DNA of 64,000 nucleotides, taken from NCBI GenBank assembly GCA_020466095.1, contig CM035806.1, positions 65,406,532-65,470,531 of the forward strand. Direction: 5' to 3'. This DNA is from Chlorops oryzae. Its lineage: Eukaryota; Arthropoda; Insecta; Diptera; Chloropidae. This document shows positions 9,436-21,900 of this stretch, piece by piece; position 1 is the stretch's first letter; each line of letters begins with the position of its first letter. A program made the translations under genes and the position numbers. The notes beneath the pieces were generated by a model, which was not told the origin of the DNA, did no database searches, and was given only the letters and a program-made list of their open reading frames with translations.

Positions 9436-10855
9436 TGCTTAAGTTTAGTTAATTTTTCTGCCAATGCAATCATTCGTTGCAACACTATTCTGTAGGAAGT
9501 TGACCAAGAGCAGAACAATTGCCTTAGGGCGCTGTAACTTTTTTAATAGGAAGTATTTTGGGCAGGATTTGTTCACAGTATACTCTCAATAGGTTATGCT
9601 ATTGAAATAAGAAAGAAATAAAATCGAGTTTTAAAAGAATAAACCCTTAACTTTGAAAAGCAGACAGCAACAACAATTCAAACCAGCTAAAGTTCTTTTG
9701 ATAAAATCCAATAGCTCAGTAATTTTCACAACAAATTTTCTTATTCCTTTTATTTTTCTTTGTATTGATCTATTTTTCAATTTCAAATAATATTATAAAA
9801 CCGACAAGTGCTATTAAGGACCCTCCAAAAAAGTGATTTTTTTTTTGTCATAAAAATACAAATTTTTCCAGCCTTAATTTGTTGCTCCATTCACGCTCAC
9901 TTGCACTTGTGAAGTACATACTTGTTGTTCGCTCTTACATACCGCCACCGCGCCACCGATCCAGTCACGTCAAGAGTAATGCGTCAATCCTGGTGCTAAA
10001 AATATTCAAGAGGATTCTCTCCGTGCACCGCTTTTCATGGGAATATGGGAAACGAGGAGCGTTCTGCTTGCTGCAATGCCACTTGAGAGCGAGGAGAAAT
10101 CTATTTCGAGACTCTGCATAAAGTGTAAATGACAAAATCATTATTATTAATAAATAATTAATTGCCGCTTAGAGGCAACTTATGAGAAATGGTGGATGGG
10201 AAATGGATGGATGGATAGATGGAGGAATGCGTCAGGAAGGCAGGAAAGCGGGAAAGACCTTAAAAACGCAGACATCGAGGAGTAGGAAATCGTAATGACT
10301 ATTTTGAGTCCATTAAAAAAAACAAGCTCCCTTTCATAAATGATAAAGCGAGTGTGGATCCATCCAAATGTGACTGAATGATGATGAAGAGGCGATGGAA
10401 GATTCTTCGATCACAACATGAAGATATCACCGATAGGTGTTGGTCTTGGCTTTCAAATCTCTTCGAAATGCCCTAAAATTCTCTTTAAAATTTGAGCTTA
10501 AAATCTACAATTTATGATTCAAATTCCCATAAACAAAACACACTAAAGGAAATCTATCATTGTTCGCCACAGCTTTTAGATAATATTATTATTATTATTA
10601 TTATTTGTGTATTGCGCCTTAATAAATTAAAACGCAATCTTTAAAAAATAGGAGGCGCTAGCTTCCGAGGCTATCGGCCTTTTTAGATAATAAATTTAGA
10701 AATTTGCTTTAAAAAACCTTAAACTTCTGTTTTTGAAATTTTTGATCAAAAGCCAGCCTTTTTCAAATCGCCTTTCTGATTGAAAAAATCAAATATGCGC
10801 TCGTTTTCTGATCAAAAATGATACTTTTGTCGGGAGTTATTAGAACCCTAGCCGC
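9436..10855. other. no gene recognised; (ATT)n at 10583-10605
   Basis: The 80-aa frame at 9879-10121 has no recognisable motif. A short (ATT)n microsatellite lies at 10583-10605. The rest looks non-coding. Confidence 0.4.
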
Positions 10856-10972
10856 GATTCTTCTTAGGGAGTCATATTTGATATCATTTTCGAGTCATAT
10901 TTGTTACTATTTTGGAGTCTTCTAAGACTTATATTTGCTATCATTTTGGAGTTTTCTACGACTCCTATTTAT
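10856..10972. repeat. short tandem GAGTCATATTTG units
   Basis: About four imperfect units, each starting GAGTC and containing ATATTTG.TA.CATTTTG, lie head to tail. Confidence 0.6.
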
Positions 10973-11092
10973 AATCGATTGCTTTCCAAAAATAAAAAAA
11001 TAAAACATTTTTTTAAATCAATACACATTTTAAGGCTTTTCCGTGTATATGTTATGTGTATTATTATTATAGATTCAAAAAATTTTTTTCCT

Positions 11093-11161
11093 TGCCCTAC
11101 GTGGGATTTGAACCTAGGAACTCTCGTTTTCTAGTCCTGTGCTCACCCGTCGACATCAAGC
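11093..11161 (-). pseudogene. tRNA-like sequence (Ser-AGA-like loop)
   Basis: On the minus strand the 5' GCTTGAT pairs with 3' GTAGGGC at six of seven positions. There is a strong B-box (GGTTCAAATCCC) and an anticodon-loop-like CTAGAAA, as in tRNA-Ser(AGA). The D-arm departs from consensus (GTCGACGGGTGAG) and the variable region is too short for Ser. It is probably a tRNA pseudogene. Confidence 0.45.
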
Positions 11162-11341
11162 TTTCCAAATCGAAAGTCATGGAAATTTTTCGTTTATAAC
11201 TTTAAAGTCAAATTCCATTCAATTCAATTTTGAGTCAAATATTGAGTGACATATAAGATAGAAATAATTTGAATGATCATATTTCAATCCCATACGTGAT
11301 TAATTGGCGATTGCTCTATATTTTGTTTTTGTATTTTAAAT

Positions 11342-11555
11342 ACGACTCGCTTTTGAAACATATTGGAGAGTCGTTTTCGAGTCTTCTTTTAATCGTGCAT
11401 GTGATCGATCACTTTTCAATCATCAAGAGGGCTCGAAAACGACTCATGTGGGTTACTGAAATACAACTCGCTTTTGAAACATATTGGAGAGTCTCTTAAT
11501 CATGCATGTGATCAATCACTTTCTAATCATGAAGGGGGCTCGAAAAAGACTCGTA
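11342..11555. repeat. two-unit tandem duplication (~105-bp unit)
   Basis: Unit 1 (11342-11445) and unit 2 (11464-11553) share ACTCGCTTTTGAAACATATT, the TGCATGTGATC.ATCAC word and GGCTCGAAAA.GACTC. Unit 1 also has GAGTCGTTTTCGAGTC, so each unit can fold on itself. No gene was found. Confidence 0.75.
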
Positions 11556-11641
11556 AATGAATCTTCTCATAAAACACTCTTCCAAATGTTGGTTGGGGAG
11601 CAGGGTATAAACTTAAATACAATGGATTCTAAACCATATCA

Positions 11642-12388
11642 GACAGTCGAGTCTTTGCTCTCTTCTTGGTCACCTTTGCGCGTTGTTCGGGGAAAACTCT
11701 GACCGATCCTGCGGACTTTCAACGAATCGACAGCGAGCCTCGTGTTGTTAATGAGCTGATGATGATGAGAAAAAAAATTCCCATATCAAGTTAGACTTTT
11801 GCTGAAACGGACTTCGCTAAAAGTGTATTTGTGTGGAGGTGTCGTTATATCCGATCAGTAGATCTTGACAGCGGCGCATTGCTTGGATGAAGTATGGATT
11901 TCAAAAGGTCTATCCTTGATTCTAATTTTGATTTCTTCCAGCCGAATTCTATCCAAGCTACGATGGTAGGGTTCGAATCGTTTCCGGTTGGGGAATAACA
12001 AACGATAATGGTAAGTACATATATCAAATTTTGTTCTTAAATATTCATGCAATAATTTTACGGAAATAAGAATTAATCTCAAAGGAGCTTCGTTGGATGA
12101 AAGTAAAAATTTTTTCGAATAGCTTATGTGAGAAGATCGCAGATTAGGCTATTCCTTAATCCAACATATATATAATATCCAACATATGTTTGGACACACG
12201 TGATCAATATCACCCTGCGAAGGCGACTCAGGAAGTCCATTGGTGCTCAATGATGATGCCCTTACGTCAATCGGCATAGCCTCTTTCGTACCCTTTTTAG
12301 GTTGTGAATTTGGGGGATGTGCGGCATTCGCTCGCGTTACATCCAACATCGATTGGATCGAAGAGAACACGCGCATAGATTTAAACTG
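11642..12388 (+). pseudogene. chymotrypsin-like (S1A) serine protease pseudogene
   Basis: This is the relic of a secreted trypsin-fold protease of the insect Jonah/gut-chymotrypsin kind. In order, across three frames: a hydrophobic leader (VFALFLVTFA), a propeptide ending DSEPR then VVNE (activation site), FPYQVRLLLKR, CGGVVISDQ, then TAAHC with the catalytic His (codon 11877-11879). There follow PAEFYPSYDG and RIVSGWGITNDN, LRWMKVKIFSNSLC, ICLDTRDQ, GDSGSPL with the catalytic Ser (codon 12228-12230), and ARVTSNIDWIEENTRI ending at TGA 12386-12388. Breaks are a lost start codon, a frame change in the A-run at 11770, TAG at 11859 replacing the usual Trp, loss of the segment holding the catalytic Asp between TAAHC and PAEF, and a frame slip just before GDSG. 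GTAAGT at 12011 with an AG at 12083 suggests a ~74-bp intron, although the joined frame is off by one. It is clearly dead. Confidence 0.85.
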
Positions 12389-12650
12389 AAAAGTATTTTG
12401 TGGAAATAACAGAAAAAAATCTTTTTAAATCATTCTCAGAAATTCTTCGTTGGCTGGATAATCGAAAGCAAGGCCAGAGAATGTGAATTTCGAATTTTTG
12501 GAGCGAAAAATTTATACCGACTGACCCCAAGAAACAATTTAATGACATAGTTTGATAAAAATCCACGTAGGATGTTCTCCTTGTTGGATAAATTTCCTAC
12601 GGAACTGGGACGTGAACACAAATGCAGTCAAATCGAATGCATCGACTGCA
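12389..12650. other. no feature recognised
   Basis: DNA between the protease relic and repeat copy 2, without repeat ends or coding sense. Confidence 0.4.
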
Positions 12651-13243
12651 GACTGGAAAGTCAATGAAGCGCTAAATTCGAAGAGGGAAGCACTTTTTTC
12701 TTGTTTACAAAGTGAACTCATTCGAGGCTGAGGCACATTTTCGTTTACTATTTATTATAATTTTTTCATTTTTTTTTCCCCCCCTTTTTTTTATGTAAGT
12801 CCCGGAAAAACACTCTTCGACATAATTGGTACTCCGCGAAAATAGCGGAGTGTGCAAGCAACGACTGAACAGGGGGTCGATCGAAATGGGAGTTTGAGAG
12901 ACTCTCGGCTGTTTTTGGAGGGCAAATGAGAAACCGAAAAGCATCGATGGAGAGCGACGAATCAATTTTAGAGCCGTAAACAAATGCTCCATTCTTGTGG
13001 CCAAAAAAAAAGAAAGATAAAAAATTCACGTAAACACAATGGAAGAGGAATAAAACGACTCCGAAGATTTTCTTCGAAAACAGTTCCTTATTTTTTAAGA
13101 CCACACAAAATCAATATTGATCGGTAACATTTGTTGTCGAATTTATTTTTGGCGAACATATCTCATTGCCAATTCGTTTGAAAAGGGCGCCCAAAAGGAT
13201 CGAAATTGGGACTTCAATGACAATTGAAAAGAATACAGCAAAT
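12651..13243. repeat. long dispersed repeat, copy 2
   Basis: Direct-orientation copy of 3850-4597. It lacks the 85-bp MITE and so shows the empty site near 13125. After 13243 the match stops, and the tail of copy 1 (ATATTCTTCAT.GATTTT) resumes at about 13794. About 550 bp was therefore inserted here, or the locus was rearranged. Confidence 0.8.
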
Positions 13244-13254
13244 ATTTAAAGCTG

Positions 13255-13390
13255 TGCACACACGGCGAAAATGCTTGTGTTGAAATTTTTCACGTGTTGT
13301 GGACTGGGTCGCGAGCCGCTCGTTGTGTTTGAAAAATTTCAATTTTTTGCGAGCGGCATGCGCACGTGTTCTTCGTGTGCGGCGTAGCGC
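13255..13390. mobile_element. short fold-back element (CACACGGCGAA type)
   Basis: It contains GCGAGCCGCTCG..TTGAAAAATTTCAA..GCGAGCGGC, a palindromic core, between ends CACACGGCGAA and its approximate inverse TTCTTCGTGTGCGGCG. A shortened copy sits inside a Helentron at 16977-17072. It has no coding capacity. Confidence 0.6.
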
Positions 13391-13561
13391 GCGAACATTA
13401 AAACGAAAAACCATTTTGCATTCGATGTGAATGGAGAACAATCTTCGGAAAAATGAATAAAATTTGTATCGAAAATATCAGTACGGCTGAGCTAAGCTTG
13501 CACTTGGGCAGAAAAAAAGAAGCATATAAAAATAAAATTGAAAAGAAGGATGAAGCATTTT

Positions 13562-13767
13562 GTCGGCTTTAAGTGTAAACCTGCTAAGTCTATTCTTAAC
13601 CGATTCTGATTTTTGGATGTCATTCGAAAGAAAAAAGCACACTGCATCGTCAGGCAAAAAAAATCTCTTTTAATTTCAAATTTTAAGTACGGAGAAATTG
13701 GTGATGAGTAAAATTGCTAAGTCCAACAGTGGTCAAAGTTCACAGCTAACACCAAAAATCTAGCGAA
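13562..13767 (-). mobile_element. truncated copy of the 29.8-kb TIR element
   Basis: GTCGGCTTTAAGTGTAAACC and the next ~200 bp are the reverse complement of 29975-30178, including GGTGATGAGTAAAATTGCTA. One end is present and the other is missing. Confidence 0.75.
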
Positions 13768-13793
13768 TATGTTCGCCGTCTCTGCCTAGCTTA

Positions 13794-13945
13794 ACTGAAA
13801 TATTCTTCATAGATTTTATTTGTTTCCTTATTTTTATTTATTTATATATTTTATTCTTATTTATTTATTTATATATTTATTAATTTATTATATATTATTT
13901 TGTTAATTTTTTTTATATATTATTCATTTATTTATTTAACTGATC
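13794..13945. repeat. tail of repeat copy 2 and (TTTA)n low complexity
   Basis: The first ~50 bp match 4555-4597. A TTTATTTATATATTT-rich tract follows to about 13945. Confidence 0.7.
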
Positions 13946-15023
13946 ATAGCCCACGACGCAAAGGTTTTATTGAAAGATGATCTCGTGGTGATCATTTTCC
14001 ATTTTCTGTTCCAAATCAAATTTTTATATACATATTTTAATTGATGCAAATTGTTTTTACAAGTTCTCATATGGAACAAAAATATGCATATTTAGAATTA
14101 GATTTTTGGATACCTTCCTAAAGTAGCAAAATATAGAAGTAGCATCAAAATGATGCAAGTGATCTAAACTTAATCTTTAATCGAAGAAAAAAAGAGGAAA
14201 ACTACGGGCGTCGCACAGTGTCCCGAATGCGGCCAAAAATAGTAAAAATAAAATGTCAGATTTCGAAGGATTTTTTAATGGATTCTTAGAGAATACATTG
14301 AATAAGAAAATCCCAAGTTTTCGTGCCGATATCTTTAGTTTTGATATCGCAGTGTCGCGTCGTCTTATTCTATTGATGTTGCTGAGTCTTTGGTGATGCT
14401 GTACATTGAATCGCTGAAGCTCTTGCCGAAAACGCCCAATGCAAGTGCACTTGTAAAGCAAGAAATGCATTAGAAATGCCCAAAACGAATCTAAATGCTA
14501 TGGATTATTAGTTGGTATCAAGCAAGTCATATTTTCTGGTTTTTATTCAAATTTCCTCAGTCGTTCCTGATCAGCACTACTTAATTTTTAGATAATTGCG
14601 ATGCAAATTGAAATATAATTTCAGTTTCATTGATTCTTCCTTATTAAAAGAAGACAAAATGCAAAAATTATTTTTTTTTTTTTTTCGAAATCTGCATCAA
14701 TTTGATGCATAACATACTTTTGTTAAAAAAATTTCTCGATGGTTGCGGGTTAAGAGCCCTGAGGCTCTTTTAGTACGATCTTCCGCAGTGATTTTATAAC
14801 TTTTTCTCATTGGTATAATACTAAAGCTTTTCAAATGGTCTGAAAGCTTCTTCTTCAATGGCTTTTGAAATATTTTTTGGTTTTTTTGACAATTCTTAAA
14901 GACCTTACGGTTGATCGTATTTGTATGTGTGGTGCGCCCCGGATAACGCTAAACGATCTAACAAATCGTCGGACTTCTATCGCTCTTTTGAGCTTTTTCT
15001 CTTCAAGAATTGACAAGAAATTA
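13946..15023. other. no gene recognised
   Basis: Only short frames without domains. AT-rich with homopolymer T near 14670-14685. Confidence 0.4.
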
Positions 15024-15204
15024 CAGTGTAATTTCTGCTTGCGGACACTCATCGTAAGCGGACACCTCTCTTAAACGGACGCTTCTTAGGAACGCTCTAT
15101 TGTTCCTGTTTATTAAATATTTTCCTCTTAAACGGAAAATTCTGTTACGCGGACACATTTTTCGGCCCCGTTGGTGTACGCTTAAAAATTAGTATTACAT
15201 AGTG
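15024..15204. mobile_element. pogo/Tigger-like MITE
   Basis: It begins CAGTGTAATTTCTGCTTGCG after TA and ends in the approximate inverse followed by TA. The interior repeats GCGGACAC and TTAAACGGA phrases typical of pogo-type MITEs. The ends are diverged, so it is old. A better kept relative lies at 29677-29782. Confidence 0.65.
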
Positions 15205-16372
15205 TAAGCTTTTTATAAATCCTTTCATGTACTCCTTGTTGTTCACAAAATGTTCCTTTAGACAATTTGTTCCATAATAAGGTGACGGCTTCACTGGTTG
15301 TTAAAATAGTTTTAAAAAATTTCCCCGAATTTATTTCTACTTTTGCTTTGTCTGAATTTAATTTTATGTCCGAAGCCCAATAGAATTTGAAAATAAAATT
15401 TTCTCAAAATTGAATGCGACTTTTCGAAGCGTGTGAATAAATCAACTGTGACCAAAAACAAAAATTTGCATAAAATCGACGTTAGCCAATTACCTTGTTT
15501 AAATATCTTTTGTATTCGGGCAAAAAGCACAACAGAAAACTAGACATTTAGACATTTCAAATGAATCAAACAATTTGTACGGGTTCTGTTCTGTTCTGCT
15601 ATTTAAAGTGCTTTTTGATTTAAAAAATATAGAAAAAACTACCTTCATTATTTAATGTTGTCAAAAAACAAACAAACAAAAAAAAAAAAAAAAAAAGAAA
15701 CTGGGAGCCTGAGAGAAACAAAGAATAAACACCGAAAATTTGTCACAGTTCAAAAGTTCATTTCCCACAGTTGTGACGCCGAGGAAGTTGGTTCATTAAG
15801 CGCATGCGGCACTCAGCGATGCAGAACCGCTTGCTTTTGCGCCGGCGCAGCAGTGTGTTATCGGGCGACAGGAGAAAGAATTAGAACTAGAACACAGGAG
15901 GCATGAAAGCGACGTACAGGCGAAAAGCAAAACAATGGTCGTAGTCTCTATTGGCATTACAAAAAAAGTAAAAATATTCGTAAATTCACTTAAATCATAA
16001 CTCGACTTTAGTTCGGTGGCCGTACGAGAATTGTGCTTTTTTTCAGACGGGAAAAGTCCACACAATGAAGAGCCCAATGGTTTTCCACACATTTTTCATA
16101 ATTTTTTTTGCTGGTTTTTTTTTTCTATCACATCCGCTCGATTGAGCAAATGCATTTACGACTGAAATTGCACAGCCGAGTGCATTCTGCTGCAGGGAGT
16201 GGCATTTTTTGTTTTTCGTCTCGAAGTAAAACAGAATGTATTCCCACTATTTTCATAATCATTTTCACTGTGCCATCTCGCGTTCAACGTTCAACGTTTC
16301 GCCCATTATCATTATCACTTTTCAACCTGTTGTGCACTCCTACTGCCTACTTCTATGATAATTTCATTGCCC
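15205..16372. other. no gene recognised; poly-A near 15680
   Basis: It holds a run of about 18 A at 15678-15695 and GC-richer patches at 15780-15900 without a convincing reading frame. The frames here give compositionally odd proteins and no domain. Confidence 0.4.
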
Positions 16373-16394
16373 TCTCTCGCTCTCGCGCTCGCGC

Positions 16395-16439
<45 letters not shown>

Positions 16440-16464
16440 AACAAACAAACACTGTCTATCGCTG

Positions 16465-16498
<34 letters not shown>

Positions 16499-16500
16499 AC
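16373..16500. repeat. (CT)n tracts with (CA)n bridge
   Basis: Two nearly pure CT tracts (about 16373-16430 and 16467-16498) are separated by CACACACAAACAAACAAAC. The long Ser/Leu open frames over them are artefacts of the repeat. Confidence 0.95.
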
Positions 16501-16765
16501 ATTAGCTTCTCTTGGAAGCACCTGTTTATCAGCACTTACTCATGGCAAAAGCGACTTTTCCGCTGATCCGTTGATACATAAAACCCCCATTGTGTCGCGA
16601 GTTACCATATTCTTTGCTTCAAATACTCCTATATACTCGCTCTTTCGTACATGCATTCGAAAGTACAACAATAGCTCACTAAATTTCGTAAGTAGGTTTA
16701 ATGCACAATTCTTAATAAGTCCCTCAGATCCCTCAGTATCACATTGTTGTAAATTTTTTATTTTT

Positions 16766-17432
16766 TATACCCGACACACTCTGTGTCGAGGGTATATTGC
16801 GTTTGTGTGGTTGTGCGTAACACCCAGAACCAGTCAAGATAGACCATACAAAATATAGTTATATAGAAATGATCAGAATCACCAGGACATTCGATTTAGA
16901 CATGTCCGTCTGTCTGACCGCCTGTTTGTATTTTTCTTATCGAAGGAGTTGAGCTATCTTGACGGAATTTGGTATGCCACACACGGCGAACATGCTTGTC
17001 GCGTGTTGTGGACTAGGTCGCGAGCCGCTCGTTGTTTTTGAAAAATTTCAATTTTTTGCGAGCGGCATGCAAGTTTTTGATAGGTCCATTATTAAGGGTA
17101 CCTCTAGTACTAGGGTCTGTCACAAAAATTTCAAAACTGCCCCAAATCTGACTTTTTCGAAATAATTCAATGAAACTTAGAATGTGAGCGTATATTTAAT
17201 CTTACGATTAGAATACAAAAAAATTGGAAAAGTGGGCGTGGCAAAGGGGCGATTTTCATAAAGAAATTTAGCAAAAGTCGGTATATGGGGCCACTTATGG
17301 CCTTAAACACTTCTTGATATAAAAAATTATTTGTTCTGTTTTTTTGGGCGTTGTTCAAAAACTATTTAAACATGTGTGTCTGTGTCGGGTATTCTATTGT
17401 CTGGCTCACCTGACTATAGCACCCTTACTTGT
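16766..17432 (+). mobile_element. Helentron-like family 1 with an internal fold-back insertion
   Basis: Both family ends are present: the TATACCCGACACACTCTG hairpin and the CACCTGACTATAGCACCC/TTACTTG 3' end. At 16977-17072 the body is replaced by the CACACGGCGAAC..GCGAGCGGC fold-back segment that also occurs at 13255. The element text resumes with AGGTCCATTATTAAGGG, so some family sequence was lost as well. Confidence 0.85.
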
Positions 17433-18174
17433 TTTTTATTTAATTTTTTTATTCGTGCATTTTTGTACGATTTTCTTGAAAAAAATTTCTTTTGATGTTG
17501 GACACCTTTTTTTTTTTTGTTTTTTGAACCGCTTCAAAATGAATTATTCTGGGAATTTTCAAAAGGAAAAGAGAGAATGAGGTGAAGAAAAAAGTATTTT
17601 TGAAGTGAAATTAACAAGAAATTGCCGTCTGTTTTAATGCAATCGGAAATGGTGGGAAGTTTTTTGCAATTCGGTAAGAAAATTAGATGTAATTAACCGG
17701 AATGGATTTCAGAGGGAATATGGATCGGCGTACGAGCGTACTGGGAACCGAACAAATTGAAGATTTCCAAGTACAGTCGATTTTGGATATTTTGAACTTG
17801 CTTTTGACGGCCCATCTCATTGTGGAGATCAGCAGAGAAAAGACGAATTTTCTTGTAAGGCCTCGGTAGTTTGGCCAAATTTTTTTTTTTTTTGTCATCA
17901 AGAAGCTAATCTTATCGCAGACCCTTTAAAACTTTTCAGAGTGGATTGGAAACTCAATTCAGATATCTCGGTCATAGATCTTTTGCGATCGGCATTCATC
18001 AATATTAAGAACTGCCACCGAAAAAGACACAGATAAAGAGAGGTTTATAGAAGAAAAATGGTTTATAAGGAGGAATTAAAACACGATGTGGTCTTTGGTA
18101 GTGATTCGAAGCTATATAAAGGGAATCACGGAGATAAACTCCTTCGCACAATTGCCTGCCCAATAAGAGTGATA
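17433..18174. other. no gene recognised
   Basis: A 61-aa minus frame at 17693-17878 looks mildly coding-like but has no motif or neighbouring exon I can support. Confidence 0.35.
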
Positions 18175-18455
18175 GGTCTCTCTATTATTTTCTTTACCTT
18201 TCTTTCTAGCTTACTTTCCTTCCGCTCTCCTTACCCCTTTCTCAACCCTTCTCTCAACCCCTCTCTCGACCCCTTTCTCTTACCCTCTCTCCCTCTCCCT
18301 CTCCCTCTCCCTCTCCCTCTCCCTCTCCCTCTCCCTCTCCCTCTCCATCTTTCTTTTTCCTCTTTCTCAATCTATCTCTCTCTTTTTCGCTCTTTATATC
18401 TCTTTCTATCTATTTCTATCTATTTCTCTCTCTTTGTCTCTCTTTCTCTCTCTTT

Positions 18456-18487
<32 letters not shown>

Positions 18488-18575
18488 TCTTTCTCTTTCT
18501 TTCTCTCTCTTTTTCTCTCTGTCTCTCTCTTTCTCTTTATTTCTATCTCTTTCTCTTTCCTTCTATTTCTCGACG
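18175..18575. repeat. ~400-bp polypyrimidine tract
   Basis: CCCTCT units (18283-18350) grade into TTTCTCTCTC units. The plus strand is almost pure C/T for about 400 bp. The Ser/Leu/Phe frame here is spurious. Confidence 0.95.
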
Positions 18576-18643
18576 GGCCTGAGCACATCCCATCTCGGTC
18601 TATTTTAGTGGACAGTCACGTCCCTATGTACCATTTATGTATA

Positions 18644-18810
18644 CAGTGAAAATCGGTTAAACCGATGTCAAAGGGACCAGCAAAAATTCATCCTATATCC
18701 GCTAACATAAATTAAGAAGAATTAGAATAGCGAACCAATCTTTACCTAAAATGTTCATCGCTATAACCGATAATCGTTATAAGCGGTATCGGTATAACCG
18801 ATTTTTACTG
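18644..18810. mobile_element. 167-bp pogo-like MITE
   Basis: Left CAGTGAAAATCGGTTAAACC and right inverse CAGTAAAAATCGGTTATACC are both bordered by TA (18642 and 18811). The TIR is ~24 bp with two mismatches. The interior has further ATAACCGAT words. It has no coding capacity. Confidence 0.85.
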
Positions 18811-18820
18811 TATATAAGAG

Positions 18821-18980
18821 GCCATTTACACGTTAAGACATTTCGATAATGAAATACACATTTGGTAGGCTAGGGACGCACGGGGATGTGGTATGGTAGC
18901 GTTTTTGCTCTCTTCCCCCTGCCTCCATTGCCTACGAAAATTGGTTTCATTATCGAAATGTCTTAAAGTGTAAATAGCGT
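18821..18980. mobile_element. ~160-bp MITE with ATTTACACGTTAAGACA ends
   Basis: The left ATTTACACGTTAAGACATTT and the inverted right end (AAATGTCTTAAAGTGTAAAT) form long TIRs extending through CGATAATGAAA. It lies 10 bp from the pogo-like MITE. A second copy at 48058-48387 carries an extra insertion, and this copy shows the empty site. Confidence 0.85.
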
Positions 18981-21900
18981 ATAAACATACCTCACTGATG
19001 ATAAATAACTTATATAAGGTTTTATCGATCCGTACTCTTATGATTGCTTATAATACGTTAAATGGAAATGGGCTCAACATTTAATTACTCATGCTTGCTG
19101 TTTTTATTATTGTTGTTATTTCGCTCCATTTAACAGTTGTGTCTCTTGTTGTTGTTGTTGTTGTTTCCGATAATTCGCTTCTAAACTGCAATGTTCACAC
19201 CCTGAAGTTTCATTTACTGGAATTGCGTAAACGATTACGAATGTTATGAGCTTTTGCGGTGACTAGTATAGGAGGTAATTGCATTCTTTTTAAGTGCGTG
19301 TAAAATATTATTGGAAAAAATTATCGAAAAAAATAACAAACGTTCGCTCTAGAATGCAATTTCTTGTTGGCTTCCTCGCGTTTTACGTAGCTTTTCATTT
19401 AATAATTGGATTTTACGCAATTTAAACAGCGTTCAATTTTACTTCGACGCGGAATTTTCCCCCGATTTCTTTGTTCTTGTCAACTGATGTACGCACCCCA
19501 TTCCAATGCACTGAATCTACGGTTTATCTGGCCAAAAATCTAGATCGGGCGCGGAGTTCAATTAACTTTACTAATCGGCTATATGCAGCCCGGATATACA
19601 TAAGCATTCCACTCTTAAAAGCTAGTTTTACACTTCTCATTTTTCTTGAGCACAAATCCTTCCCGTCCGTCCAAAAGTATCTTTTCAGCGGCCAACGTAC
19701 ACACCGCTCAACCACAGAACATGACATTATGTTTTAATTGTTTACGTTTTGGCCTCTTTGTTTCGTTGGAAACACAGCACGCAATCGAATTTGTTGTTGT
19801 CATTCCTCAACATGCAACATTTGAGGTCGGTCTTTGCCATTTATCGCACATGGGACATTTTATTTCAAGAATCGAGCTCAATTTGCGGTAGAGTTGTTTC
19901 ATAAACTTTTGCCTCGTCTAAGCCATGGTTATTTGTTAATTGAAATTGTCTTGCATTGTCCATTTTTTACAAGAGCGCCCTTTTTGGCCTCAAATTTATT
20001 TTCACTTTGAGACCACTCAAACGATCATTAAATGGGGTCGAACCTCTGACGTTGACTACCAGCTCGGTCCGCTATTGTTGCATTGAAGACTTTAAGATCT
20101 CAAGAATAAGCTCATGGCAGCAATTTAACATAAGTATGTTAAGCGTATCTGAATATTTCTCCAAAATACTCATGAGCTCTTATTCCAAATCGCTTTTCCT
20201 GTAAAAAAAAAAAAAGTAATAATAAGTACATCATCATCAGCGAAATTCCTTTTTTAATTGTTACACTTAAGCCTAAAGAACACTTTGAAATCGGCTCTTG
20301 TGTGGCCTCGGGCATGGGTTATATGTAAATGCTCCATGGACGCAATGAGGCCATTAAACAAAAACTTTACGATTTCGATCGATTTCATAATTCTCCGTTG
20401 AAACCGAATACGAATACGAATGGCTTGAAACAAGCTTACGGGCCAGTATGAATGTTTCACGTAGCTTCATTGAAAAACGAAAATTATGAAAAATGGAAAA
20501 ATATTTAATTACATTTCACTGCAGTCACACCATGTCGCATAAGTCTCTAAAGAGACTGCAGTGCCTTGCCTTCTAAGCTGATTTCAACGTTTCAAATTTG
20601 TTAATTTTATTATATATATATATACATTTTTTTTTTTTTATTTCCTCTTTTCGATTTTATTTTTGTGAGCACTCCTCTTTGGCGGCTCAAGTTTCAGCGC
20701 ATTTCGTACTTCATTTCACTTTAAACAAAATTTTTATTTTTTTTCTGTTTTCTTAAAGCTGCCTTTTTTTAAATGTTTTTCGTCTTTTCCTTTGGTTATC
20801 TGAATTTTTTATTTTTATTTTGATTTTCACGCGATGCATTTCTCGTGTTTCCCTTTCATGCACAATGGACATTTTGGTCACGTTCACCTTTGACTCGGGC
20901 TCCTCGGCTCCTCGGCTTCTCTGTAACTCGGGTTCTCCTCTCCTCTCCTCTCCGCTCTGTAATGCAATGTGAATCGATGTCAATGCCTTTTATGCCTTTT
21001 TGTTTTTCTCGTTTTGCCGTTTCGTCGTTGGCTGTCATGATTTCGTTGCACACCTTTGCAAATTATCGGATCTATTATGCTTTTCGACACTCATTTTCTA
21101 TTTCTTCTCTTTCATACATGCATTTACGAGTATTATGCTCAATTTTATATATTCTTAATTTTGTAAATTCCCTCGAAAAGTGTGTCAAAACGACACTGAA
21201 TAGTTCAGGCGAATGTCATTGGTCTTTCGATGTAACTCGATGAATTTTTGGTGTTGCCAGCTTTTTTCAAATTTCTTCTTTTTTCAAGACGATGCACGAT
21301 ATGTCACACCTATTTTGTACATTTTGTTCTATCGCTTTGCATTGCATGATCAGATCATATTTTACACCATTTTTTACGTCTGACGTTCGGAGTGAACTCT
21401 CAATGAGGTTTTCTCAAAATCTTTTTTTTACACTCTCTTCCTTTCAGGTGTTCTGTCGTGTGTTTTGAATGATATTCCTTTTGCGATTTGTTTCTCTTTC
21501 GTTTTTTAAGTCAATTGAGGACATAAGGACAGATCCTCCGATGTATCACAATAGGTAGGTACTTACTAATGAATCCTGATTTAAGGTGGTTTAATTGAGA
21601 ACCTCAGGGTCTGTCGCATCGTTGGTTGGCCCTCAGCATCTGACAACTTAAGAAGGATGTCCTGATCATTCATGTCTTTTGTCTTTTACATACAAAACCA
21701 GTCGGCCCAAAAAAAATTTAGAAAATCTGAAATCCTCACACGAAACGCAGTGCAAGAAGATCGAACGCGAAGAGGCGGGGGAAACGGCTGAAGCGGAGGA
21801 ACGAAGGAAGGTCAAAATACAAGTTTTTGAACAAATTCAATGTCAAAGCCGCCACATCGTGCCAGCGTCGAAAGAACGAGGCAAACGAAAACGAACACGC

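Noticed and set aside
12149..12376. 75-aa minus-strand ORF with a protein-like look
   Set aside because: It is the antisense shadow of the serine protease C-terminal exon on the plus strand.
16108..16858. 150-167-aa plus-strand ORFs
   Set aside because: They run through (CT)n repeats and into a Helentron end; no domain, and the C-terminal part is transposon sequence.
18058..18582. 174-aa ORF
   Set aside because: Most of it is the polypyrimidine tract; the first ~40 codons show no motif.
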